This document shows positions 1 through 8,559 of a stretch of DNA of 14,617 nt, in pieces (positions within the stretch are counted from its first letter, which is position 1; every line of letters begins with the position of its first letter). Location: the NCBI GenBank assembly GCA_000697335.1, contig JNEM01008827.1, positions 1-14,617 of the forward strand, given 5' to 3'. The notes below the pieces were generated by a model. The model had not been told where the DNA came from. It was given only the letters and a program-made list of their open reading frames with translations, and searched no databases. The translations under genes and the position numbers were made by a program. The DNA is from Conidiobolus incongruus B7586. Lineage: Eukaryota > Entomophthoromycota > Entomophthoromycetes > Entomophthorales > Conidiobolaceae.

Positions 1-1200
1 GATGGCTATATAGTGATAGTTATATATATTATTGAATAATCATATTAAATTATTTATATCATCAATATATTATTAAAATAAACAAAAAAGACTTAATTAA
101 AATAATTTATAGTTGATATTTATTTAATTTAAATATGGAATAGAAATATCGAAACTCAAAAATATATTATAAAATAAAATAATAACTAATTATAAATAAA
201 ATATTGATTTTTATAACTTTCCAAAGTGTTATTATGGTTTTACTTAATATTTCTCAATTTAAATAAATAAAAATAAAAAAATATTTAAAATCCATTAGTA
301 AATATAATTATATATACATATTTATACTGAGTTATAGTTCATTATAATAAATTATATTATAATTACTTTAAATTATCAAATTTTTATTAAAATATTCAAT
401 AATATTTTATAATGTAATAAATCAAAACTAGCTTAGATTTTGATAAATATATAAAATCTATTTAAGAATAAATAATAAATCATCTGGAAAGTTCTTTATT
501 TAAATCAATTTAATATTTTACAAAATAAACTTTTTTTTGTTTAATAAACTAAAAATATAATAATATTAATTATTAAATTTTAACCAATAAAAAAAGTCCT
601 TCGAATATTAATATAATAAATATAATAATACATAACAATAATAGATAAATTATTGTCTTTATATTCCTTTTTAAATTTGATTTATATTTAAATATCGAGA
701 GATATGTTTATAATTATATATAAAACGATTTTTAATATATATTATTAGATTTAAATATAATAGGATAGTGAATTTGTAAATAAAAAATTAAATAAGATAA
801 AACAATAAAACATTATTTATAGCTAAAAAAATTAATTCACCGAAATTATTCCCTAAATAATTTATTTTTAATAATTAGTATATTAAAATAATCAGAATTT
901 TAAAAATAGTACTTTTTTGAATTATTAGATTAATTTGATAAAAAATTCTTATATTAAATTGAATTGAGAATATATTAAAATATTATTTTAATTTATCAAT
1001 ATAATGGATTAATGGTATTTAAAAAACCTATTATGTAATTTATAATCTATTGATAAATTATTTAAATTTAAAAAGAATAACTTAAGATAATTATTTTAAG
1101 AAATCCTTTGACCTTAATAATATTACAATAACAGTAATTCATTATAATATTAATCATTGAAATAATTGTTAATTTTTTTATTTTTAATATTGTATTGATT
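1..1200. other. AT-rich non-coding stretch, no gene seen
   Basis: I see only very AT-rich sequence with frequent stops in all frames, almost no CpG or CpA, and no recognisable protein motif, RNA gene or terminal repeat. The composition matches the decayed transposon DNA elsewhere in the window, so it is probably RIP-degraded repeat DNA too old to identify. Confidence 0.6.
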
Positions 1201-1626
1201 AACTAAATATTTAAATAACCAGCCAAACAGATATTTAATAAATAAAATTATTAATGATTTTCATCATAAAGCATTGTAAATATTTTTGACAGAGTTAGAT
1301 TTTGGAATTAAATATATTTGATAAATAGAAGTAATAATATTTTACCAAACGTTGATGATAACAAACTGGTTTAATCTAATTAGTCTAAAAATTAAAAAAT
1401 ATATTAATAATAAATTAATGAAATTACTCTTTAATATATTCTTTATATATCATTATTAAGCTGGAATAATGTATTATTTAATTGATGTGAGTAAAGTTTT
1501 ACAATGGCTTGCCGAACGATATAATACTGTTATAGCTTAAGGATAATCATTTATTATTTACATAGATAAATAATTTGAATAATCAAGGTAAGTATAGTCA
1601 TTTTTTTAAGTATGATTTCATTGTGC

Positions 1627-1632
1627 TTTATT
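1627..1632 (-). promoter_or_regulatory. Candidate polyadenylation signal of the 75-aa gene
   Basis: On the minus strand the hexamer AATAAA lies about 100 nt beyond the stop codon of the 75-aa gene. The larger paralogous gene has the same hexamer at a similar distance. In DNA this AT-rich the hexamer alone is weak evidence; the matched spacing in the two genes is what makes it worth listing. Confidence 0.4.
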
Positions 1633-1729
1633 AAACAAGCGAATGCTAACTACCTGAAATTTTATAGTAGTGAATACAACAATGCAACAATTATAACTTA
1701 TTTCAACTATTTTCATTCTATTGGTAATT

Positions 1730-1957
1730 TTAAAACGGAGGTGGTGGTGGTACTTGTACTCGTATAGGATTACATACTCTTCTTCCATAGGGTTCCAGTT
1801 CCCAGGTTGTGCCAGGTGGGCATGGTCTACAAGAGCCACCATAGAGACTAGGTGTCCAGACTGTTCCGTAGGGACATTTTGGCGGATACAGAGGAATACC
1901 AAGTGCTTCACCTTTAAGTACAAAGACTAAAACTAAGAAGACCAATTTCTTTAGCAT
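1730..1957 (-). CDS. Small secreted cysteine-rich protein (75 aa), effector-like
   Basis: I recognise no named family. Residues 1 to about 18-20 form a signal peptide: a Lys pair after Met, then a hydrophobic core LVFLVLVFVL. The mature part begins near IPLYPPKCP and holds two modules of one pattern: C28-P-x-G-x2-W34...Y39-G40-G-x-C43, then C46-P-P-G-x2-W52...PYG...C62, ending in a PPPPPF tail. Cysteine spacings of C-x14-C and C-x15-C suggest one disulfide loop per module. The first module is nearly the same as residues 28-54 of the 525-aa protein at 6319-7896 (PPKCP-x-G-x-x-W and YGG...C), so the two are paralogues. This copy lacks the 23-aa repeats and the inhibitor domain. The start is chosen because it gives a complete signal peptide and has A at -3. 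A TATA-like element and shared upstream boxes lie 5' of it. Coding DNA is much richer in G and C than its surroundings, which argues for selection. Secretion is well supported; a role as an effector is inference. Confidence 0.8.
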   Translation of the reverse strand: MLKKLVFLVLVFVLKGEALGIPLYPPKCPYGTVWTPSLYGGSCRPCPPGTTWELEPYGRRVCNPIRVQVPPPPPF

Positions 1958-2017
1958 TTTAATGATGTAGTCTAAAATTCATCAATCCTTAAAAGTTTAT
2001 GTTCATTCCGAATTCAT

Positions 2018-2029
2018 TATATATCTATA
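2018..2029 (-). promoter_or_regulatory. TATA-like element of the 75-aa gene
   Basis: On the minus strand TATAGATATATAA lies about 60-70 bp before the ATG at 1957. The larger paralogue has TATAAATATATA about 55 bp before its ATG. AT-rich background makes chance matches common. Confidence 0.4.
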
Positions 2030-2049
2030 ATTTTTTTTTGAATTTATGA

Positions 2050-2060
2050 AATACATGGCT
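2050..2060. promoter_or_regulatory. Shared upstream box 1 (AATACATGGCT), 75-aa gene
   Basis: The 11-mer AATACATGGCT (plus-strand reading) is found here, 93 bp before the ATG, and again at 8143-8153, upstream of the paralogous 525-aa gene in the same orientation relative to the gene. It is followed in both places by a second shared box. It may be a regulatory site or simply preserved ancestral promoter sequence. Confidence 0.45.
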
Positions 2061-2120
2061 AGTGAAACAAGATTCATTTATTTAATATTTTTTAAAATCA
2101 TATAATACAAAAGTCTATTT

Positions 2121-2134
2121 TTTGAGGCTGATTA
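2121..2134. promoter_or_regulatory. Shared upstream box 2 (TTTGAGGCTGATTA), 75-aa gene
   Basis: TTTGAGGCTGATTA here matches TTTGAGGCTAATTA at 8191-8204 upstream of the larger paralogue, differing by one transition. Box order relative to the gene is the same, with box-to-box distance 71 bp here and 48 bp there. Confidence 0.45.
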
Positions 2135-2339
2135 TTTGTTTTATATTGAAAATCTATTATAATGTTAAACTTTTCATTAATATATTAAGCTCCAATTTTT
2201 ATATTTACATGATTCATAATATCCTATCAAAGAATTGATACTCAAAAAATATGTATAATGATTTCCAATTTTATTTATCGCCATTAACTATATTGAATAA
2301 CGCTTGTGAAATAATATGAAAACTCAATTAATCTTATAT

Positions 2340-3179
2340 AACCTCATAAAAATTATTATTACTAATATATCAATATTAATATTTATTGAGCTTATAAATG
2401 AATTTACTTAAATATTATTTCATTTTTAATACTTGTTAACTACTTTGAATCAAACTATAAAAATCGGTTCAGAATGGTTATAAATTGAATATGTTAAAAT
2501 TTAATTATCAATAATACTTTATAAAATCCATTAATTTTAAATATATATCAAAATATCGATCAAGTCATCTACTAGATATATTTTACTTTTAATAGTTTAA
2601 ACTATAATGTTTAATACAATAAATTAATACGAACTTTAAATTAGCTAAAAAATTTGTAAGGAATATTCAATATAGAGTTTGCTTGGCTAATATGATCATA
2701 ATTCCTTATATAGTCATTTAATGGTTATTATAATAATTATTTGAAAATGATCAAATTTGTCATAATTGAAATCAAATATTGTTAAATATATAAAAATATT
2801 AATTTTATTAATTAGAAATTAAAAAATCTAAAATGATAAAAAATTAATAATTTAGTTTGATTTTATTTATTCTGATTTTATAATAAATAGAATAATTAAT
2901 ATATTTTTATTGCTATATTAGTAGATTTTTTAATTTTAATTTATTTTTATTTTAAATTTTATAATTTGCTAATTAACTTGTGATTTTTATTAGTTATTAT
3001 TTTTTAATTCATTTAAATTAAATTTTGTAATATATTAAATTAGCAAAAATATTGATATTACTTTGTAATTTAAATAATAAAAATTTTTTATAATTTAAAA
3101 AAATAAACATTTTAATATATATTATATAAAAATATATATATAATATTGAGTGAATAATTTCTTTTATTTCTAATAACTT
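2340..3179. other. AT-rich non-coding stretch, no gene seen
   Basis: Very AT-rich DNA between the first gene island and the mariner relic. Beyond about 2800 it becomes dominated by T and A runs. The lower-coordinate end of the mariner element (its terminal repeat) may lie near 3000-3180, but I could not find a convincing pair of terminal repeats. Confidence 0.5.
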
Positions 3180-4181
3180 TTTGCTATATTTTTAATAAAG
3201 TTCTAATTATTAAATAATAGTACTTTTTATAAAAGACTGAAATTTGATATTTTATAAACTAATTAAGTTTTTTTATAAAAATTTTCTTTTTTATAAGCTA
3301 GTTTTTTAATTGCTTAAAATAATTATAATCACATAGGTTATAACTTAAAGAATATATCAGTCATGGTAGTTTTTTCTAAATATTTTTAATTAAAAAGTTT
3401 TTTATAACTTTATATATTTTATAATAATTATATAAAATAATAAGTCTTATTAAATTTTATTAAAAATACTAATTATAGATAGTTTTATTAAAAAAATAAT
3501 ATAAAATTTACTCCTAATTCATTTTAATTTAAAAACTAAATATGAATAGCAAATATTATTATAATTTAATATAATAATTAATATTTACTTATCAATATAA
3601 TATTTATTTAAAGAAATTTATAAAAGGGGTTGATTTAGCTTAATCTAACACTTTGATTTATGTTTTGATAAAGGATTATACAGAAGAATCTAAGATTCAT
3701 CAATTGTAATAATTTGCTGTAAAAACCTTGGTTTCTAGCTATACCTTAGTAAGTTTTGTTTAGCAATAGCTATTCTAACTTTTTTTTATGCTTTAGTTAA
3801 ATTATAAGATACCTATTTTATATTTTTATTAATTAATTTTAATTTAAACTTTAATATATACAAAATACTTATGTAACTAATAATAAATTGCCTTGATAAT
3901 TCTTTAGCTGAAATAAAAAGGTACTTTTCAATATGTTTTTTTACTTTATTAATAATTAGAAGAGTAATAGTTAAAATTAATCTTTTAGATTTTAGTAGGT
4001 TTTGGGTAGTTTCTCTCTTAGCATTAAAATAATTTACCTAGTGATAAATTGTTAATTTAAATAATTCTTTATTACTAAAAGCTGCTTGTAAATTTTAAGT
4101 GATTTTATAGGGTTTATGGTTAAGTTTTATTGATACTAAAATAAAAGACTTTTGATGGTTATTATTTGGTTTAAGCATCAT
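3180..4181 (-). pseudogene. Decayed mariner-type transposase (DNA transposon relic)
   Basis: Reading the minus strand from an ATG at 4181, a frame with few stops runs to about 3600. It shows a helix-turn-helix-like stretch (AKELSRQF...SYISILYIL), then VSYNLTKAQKKSQNSYC, matching the mariner pattern VPHELT..Q...R...C. After a shift of frame at about 3705, IDES-stop-ILLYNPLSKHKSK follows, matching the mariner first catalytic block (DE-x-W...NP...K..S). The catalytic Asp falls about 160 codons from the ATG, as expected for mariner transposases (near residue 156 in Mos1). Nearer 3275 LSN-stop-KTSL-stop-KRKF resembles the C-terminal mariner block F-x-LK-x2-L-x3-RF. Stops are mostly TAA/TAG where Gln or Trp is expected, as after RIP. 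The second catalytic Asp region is too decayed to place. It is a dead relic; terminal repeats were not found, so element ends are unknown. Confidence 0.7.
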
Positions 4182-4232
4182 TAAATTAAACAACTAATTT
4201 CAAAAAAATTATTTTTTAATCAAAAAAGTTAT

Positions 4233-4252
4233 TATATATATATATATATATA
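4233..4252. repeat. (TA)n dinucleotide repeat
   Basis: Uninterrupted TA repeat of about ten units, just upstream of the mariner relic's start. TA is the target duplication of mariner elements, but nothing ties this tract to an insertion. Confidence 0.8.
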
Positions 4253-5289
4253 ATCTAAAACTATTCATTTTCCTATTTATTTTGTATATATTTTTTTATT
4301 TGAAACTAATAATATGTTTGAAAAATCAGAAATTAAAAAATTTCCTATTTTTTCAATTCCATAGTAATAATAATAAGAAAATAAAATATTATAGTAATTA
4401 AATTAAAAAGGTTTGGTATTATTATGATATATTCACAGATATCTAAAATAATTCAAAAAGAAAATATATAGTAAATTATAATTAATATAAAAAACTGGAT
4501 ATAACAAAATAAATCAAATATTATAAAAATTTTATATAAAATTCAATCCTACAAATATTATAGTTTGTTATAAATATTAGTTAATTAAAAGTAATAAATT
4601 AAAAGATTTTCTAATAGTAAATAAAATATAAATTTATTATGGTATAAATGAATATATAAATCACTTTGAAATTAATAAAGTTAATTTATATTAATTTGTA
4701 TATCAAATTTTATTAAGACAATAATAATTTCTTAATACGCATAATAATATGTGAATTAATAACTGGATTAAAATTTATTATTTGTTAAAATTTTTTGATA
4801 TTTGAACTTTGAATATTCTTATCAAGTAAATTTACAAATATTTTAGGATAAAGAGTATATTTGAGATTATTCTGATAGTTAATAAATGATAATAATTAAA
4901 TAAAATATTGTGATAATTATATATATTCTGTTGAAAAATAAAAATTCACATTTTTTATAGTTTAATTCATTGTATTTATTTAAAGTTTATTTTCATTATA
5001 TATTTCTTAAATATAACTATATAAAAACAATATTTGTAATTTATTTTAATTTAGTATTCAATGTTGTTATATATTATTTTCATTGAGTCTTACATATATG
5101 TTAAGTGATAGTTCTATTAATAAATATATTTTTATTAATTAGGTTTTGAGTAATGATTTATTTACGATATATTAAATTCTAAGTATTAAACTTTATAAAT
5201 TATATATTATTCTGTTATGGTTATTTTCAATTTTATTTCCGTTCATTATTAACTTTTTGTATTACAAATCATTTGATAGTTGAACTTTA

Positions 5290-5315
5290 AATAATAATAA
5301 TAATAATAATAATAA
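5290..5315. repeat. (AAT)n trinucleotide repeat
   Basis: About eight to nine uninterrupted AAT/ATA units in non-coding AT-rich DNA. An ordinary microsatellite. Confidence 0.8.
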
Positions 5316-6225
5316 TATATCAAATTATAAATAAAATTTGGAATATTATAATTTTTGATATTATATTATTTACAAATATGCTAATCATTTAAATATAATT
5401 TTGAATATTTAAAAAATAAATTAATAAATTTAAAATGAATAAAATTTGAAAAAATCGTATTAAATTGTTATATATATTTTACTAGTTGAAATATTCAAAT
5501 ATATACTGATAACTATCTAGTTAGTTATAGAATTAAATATTTAAATAAATAATTTATTTAATCGATTAAAAAACAAAAATATATTTTTTTTATATATTGA
5601 ATAATAAATTTTATTTTTTTTTTGAATTTATAAAAATATAGTTAATATAATCAAATAGATCTTATTATTATGACTATATTATAATCAATATATAAATATA
5701 GTATATTTCCATTATATCAAATAATTTAAATTTTTATTTTTATTAGTTTTATATAAAATATATTTATTTTATTAAATTACAAACTTTAAGTTTATATAAT
5801 TTATCAAAATAATTGATATAATGCGTTATTTAAATTTTTCATTATATATTATGAAATAAATTGATATTAAAAATAAGTTCAGAATTAGCAATTATATATA
5901 AAATTCTTTAAAATAATAATTATATTTTTGATTTTTTGGTTTGATAATTTATTTATACTCTAATTAAATCTTGAATTCGAAAAATTATTAAGGCCATTAT
6001 ATGTCTTTTTATAACATTTTTCTTTTTTCATTTAATTGTTCATTGGATTGGATTAACCAAATTAACTTATTTTTAAATTAATATAAAGAGTAATATATAT
6101 ACAGATTGTTGTAAATGAATAATTAATGTAAATAATTATATTATATAATTTAACAAAAATATTTTGTATTTTTTTTTCAATTAATTAGCATTTCAAATCA
6201 TTATCCATTTTGTTTGGAGATATAG

Positions 6226-6231
6226 TTTATT
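6226..6231 (-). promoter_or_regulatory. Candidate polyadenylation signal of the 525-aa gene
   Basis: AATAAA on the minus strand, about 90 nt after the stop codon of the 525-aa gene. Spacing is close to that at the 75-aa paralogue. The intervening 6240-6318 region is less AT-rich than the flank beyond 6190, fitting a 3' untranslated region. Confidence 0.45.
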
Positions 6232-6318
6232 ATCTGTAGTGTATATACTGCAAAGAATCGTTAATACTGCAAAATTAACCAAAATTGATCAAATTACAGC
6301 ATAAGTGAAATTTTTAAA

Positions 6319-7896
6319 TTAACCACAGTACACTTTATAAACCTTGGTACAAGTAGCTTCATCATGTACCACAATAGTTAAGCGATTGGCAATAAACTCG
6401 TCTGTGACATTATCAGTATCGCGAATGATACGGTGAGGCTTGTGAAGGTCTTTTACACTAATGGTTTGCCCATTTTTTAAGGTGAAGGTACCTGTTTTGG
6501 CATCATACTTAGCTCCAATTAGCTTTTGCCATTGATCTTCCTTACATTGTGGTGGTGGTGGTGGTGGCTTCTTTTCACAAACCCATCCTTTGTCATCATA
6601 CCAAACTGGAACTTTAGGAGGGATACATAGAGGCGGTGGTGGCTTTACACACTTCCATTCTTTACCATTCCAATGTGGTACTAAAGGTTTTTGACATTTT
6701 GGAGGAGGTGGTGGAGCACAAACCCAGCCGTATTTAGTCCAAGTTGCAACTAAAGGAGGCTTGCATTCTGGAGGTTTTGGCTTATCACATTTCCATCCCT
6801 TATCAGTCCAAACTGGTACCAAAGGTGGTTTACAATAAGGAGGAGGTGGCTTTACACACTTCCATTCTTTACCATTCCAAAATGGTACTAAAGGTTTCTC
6901 GCATTTTGGAGGAAGTGGTGGGCCGCAAACCCAGCCATATTTAGTCCAAGTTGCAACCAAAGGAGGCTTACATTTTGGAGGTTTTGGCTTATCACATTTC
7001 CATCCCTTATCAGTCCAAACTGGTACCAAAGGTAGCTTACAACGAGGAGGTGGTGGTTTTACACACTTCCATTCTTTACCATTCCAATGTGGTACTAAAG
7101 GTTTTTCACATTTTGGGGGTGGTGGTGGGGCACAGATCCAGCCGTATTTAGTCCAAGTTGCAACCAAAGGAGGCTTACATTTTGGAGGTTTTGGCTTATC
7201 ACATTTCCATCCCTTATCAGTCCAAACTGGTACCAAAGGTAGCTTACAACGAGGAGGTGGTGGTTTTACACACTTCCATTCTTTACCATTCCAATGTGGT
7301 ACTAAAGGTTTTTCACATTTTGGGGGTGGTGGTGGGGCACAGATCCAGCCGTATTTAGTCCAAGTTGCAACCAAAGGAGGCTTACATTTTGGAGGTTTTG
7401 GCTTATCACATTTCCATCCCTTATCAGTCCAAACTGGTACCAAAGGTAGCTTACAACGAGGAGGTGGTGGTTTTACACACTTCCATTCTTTACCATTCCA
7501 ATGTGGTACTAAAGGTTTTTCACATTTTGGGGGTGGTGGTGGGGCACAGATCCAGCCGTATTTAGTCCAAGTTGCAACCAAAGGAGGCTTACATTTTGGA
7601 GGTTTTGGCTTATCACATTTCCATCCCTTATCAGTCCAAACTGGTACTAAAGGTCGTTTACAACGAGGGGGAGGTGGTTTTACACACTTCCATTCTTTAC
7701 CGTTCCAGTATGGTACTAAAGGATCTTGGCACTCTGGAGGATCTGGTACAGGTATACATTCACCTCCACCGTAGGGCTTAGGCTTCCAGATTTGTCCATC
7801 TGGACATTTTGGAGGACTTAGAGGATTAGAAGGTTCCTCAGCTTTTATCAGAAATAATGAGGCTACAAAAGTTAACTTGCGCAACAAGTTTTTCAT
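6319..7896 (-). CDS. Secreted repeat protein with C-terminal I78-type peptidase inhibitor domain (525 aa)
   Basis: Domains in order: signal peptide, residues 1 to about 19 (hydrophobic LTFVASLFLI, likely cut after KA); residues 28-54 carry one module C31-P-D-G-x2-W37...PYGGG-x-C47, shared with the 75-aa protein; residues 55-450 are seventeen tandem units of about 23 aa with the pattern C-x2-PLVP-x-W-x4-W-x-C followed by K/P-rich spacer; residues 451-525 form a C-terminal domain. The last has C451...LIGAKYDA...PHRIIR-DTD-NVTDEFIANRL-TIVV...YCG, closely following the I78 family (compare the Aspergillus elastase inhibitor: RVLHPGDMITMEYIASRLNI...HC). I78 members are small secreted inhibitors of serine proteases with a C-terminal Cys paired to an N-terminal one, here probably C451-C524. 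C516 is extra and leaves an odd cysteine count (39). The usual PGD before the binding loop is DTD, so activity is not certain. The start is the first Met of the signal peptide, with A at -3. No intron is needed. Secretion and the inhibitor fold are well supported; target and biological role are unknown. Confidence 0.88.
   Translation of the reverse strand: MKNLLRKLTFVASLFLIKAEEPSNPLSPPKCPDGQIWKPKPYGGGECIPVPDPPECQDPLVPYWNGKEWKCVKPPPPRCKRPLVPVWTDKGWKCDKPKPPKCKPPLVATWTKYGWICAPPPPPKCEKPLVPHWNGKEWKCVKPPPPRCKLPLVPVWTDKGWKCDKPKPPKCKPPLVATWTKYGWICAPPPPPKCEKPLVPHWNGKEWKCVKPPPPRCKLPLVPVWTDKGWKCDKPKPPKCKPPLVATWTKYGWICAPPPPPKCEKPLVPHWNGKEWKCVKPPPPRCKLPLVPVWTDKGWKCDKPKPPKCKPPLVATWTKYGWVCGPPLPPKCEKPLVPFWNGKEWKCVKPPPPYCKPPLVPVWTDKGWKCDKPKPPECKPPLVATWTKYGWVCAPPPPPKCQKPLVPHWNGKEWKCVKPPPPLCIPPKVPVWYDDKGWVCEKKPPPPPPQCKEDQWQKLIGAKYDAKTGTFTLKNGQTISVKDLHKPHRIIRDTDNVTDEFIANRLTIVVHDEATCTKVYKVYCG
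6547..7734 (-). repeat. Tandem array: 23-aa units in a 69-aa (207-bp) three-unit period
   Basis: Residues 55-450 of the 525-aa protein. Three unit types alternate strictly: a (CxKPLVPHWNGKEWKCVKPPPP-like), b (C-x2-PLVPVWTDKGWKCDKPKPP) and c (C-x2-PLVATWTKYGWICAPPPPP). The order is abc five times, then a and a diverged last b-like unit with YDDKGW and a longer proline run. Each unit has two Cys (x14 between), two Trp and a Pro-rich linker. DNA copies in the centre, about 6940-7645, look identical at 207-bp spacing, while the outer ones differ at several positions. This is the pattern left by recent expansion from the middle of the array. Confidence 0.93.
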
Positions 7897-7946
7897 ATTT
7901 CAAAATGTGTATCAAACACTTGAAATTATGAAATCGCGTAATATTG

Positions 7947-7958
7947 TATATATTTATA
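7947..7958 (-). promoter_or_regulatory. TATA-like element of the 525-aa gene
   Basis: Minus-strand TATAAATATATA about 50-60 bp before the ATG, bordered by less AT-rich sequence (GCACTATAAAT...), which makes it more believable than most AT runs here. The paralogous gene has a similar element at similar distance. Confidence 0.5.
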
Positions 7959-8142
7959 GTGCTACTATCAAATTAATAAAATTTGAGGTACAATTATTGT
8001 CCATTTAGTAGACTTTCTAATTATTTCATTGATTAGCTAATTCATTCAAATAGAAATATTTTCTAGTAAAAGTAGCCAATAAAGTGAATAATTGGTGGAA
8101 TAGTAAAAAATTTTGTTAATTTTAATTTTCCTGTATTTAACT

Positions 8143-8153
8143 AATACATGGCT
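8143..8153. promoter_or_regulatory. Shared upstream box 1 (AATACATGGCT), 525-aa gene
   Basis: Exact match to the 11-mer at 2050-2060 upstream of the 75-aa gene, 247 bp before this ATG. The extra distance to the ATG here shows that sequence between box and TATA has been gained or lost since duplication. Confidence 0.45.
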
Positions 8154-8190
8154 GAATTCCCAAGTTTTACTCTGACAAATTTTTCATGAT

Positions 8191-8204
8191 TTTGAGGCTA
8201 ATTA
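8191..8204. promoter_or_regulatory. Shared upstream box 2 (TTTGAGGCTAATTA), 525-aa gene
   Basis: Thirteen of fourteen bases match the box at 2121-2134 upstream of the paralogue. Similar order and orientation in both promoters point to common descent, and possibly to a retained binding site. Confidence 0.45.
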
Positions 8205-8559
8205 CGTAATTTATTTTTGATTTTGAATTTCAAATTTGTAGTGATAATATTAAAGCTTGAAATTCAAAGGATATATCAATATAGCTTTATATAGATTTAT
8301 GAATACCAGCCAATACTGATTAATATGATGTTTCAAAATTAATATTACAAATATTATAAAAATTTGTTAATTGGTTCATTTTGACTGATATTACTTAAAT
8401 AGCTTTCAATGTTATTTTCATACCTTAATCTCAATTGATATTTTAGCAATATCGATGACAACAAATTGATTTATTTCATATAATTATTTTCAATGTTGAT
8501 TTAAAATTTAAATATAATATCTGATACACAACGTTCTTCCATTGATTAACCTTTGATTA

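Larger units (their letters stand above)
4182..6190. other. AT-rich non-coding stretch between mariner relic and second gene
   Basis: About 2 kb of AT-rich DNA with no supported gene. It holds the two simple repeats listed separately. The upper-coordinate terminal repeat of the mariner relic may lie just above 4181 but is not recognisable. From about 6000 the composition becomes slightly more mixed toward the gene island. Confidence 0.5.

Noticed and set aside
1618-1730. Possible intron and second exon downstream of the 75-aa gene (TTTCAG acceptor-like site on the minus strand)
   Set aside because: The frame has a natural stop after the PPPPPF tail, no good donor or branch site was seen, and the would-be exon codes for nothing similar to the paralogue.
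1618-1930. Open frames of 101 aa (minus) and 69 aa (plus) overlapping the 75-aa gene
   Set aside because: They lack a signal peptide or any motif and lie in other frames of the same DNA. The 75-aa frame has the signal peptide, Cys spacing and paralogue match.
4075-4140. Plus-strand KAACKF-stop-V, resembling the DNA-binding start of Fot1/pogo transposases
   Set aside because: The opposite strand carries a longer, better matching mariner transposase frame over the same bases, so the plus-strand resemblance is probably accidental.
6744-7781. Five plus-strand open frames of 66-69 aa repeated every 207 bp
   Set aside because: They are antisense shadows of the repeat array in the 525-aa gene; their regular spacing and similarity come only from the coding strand.
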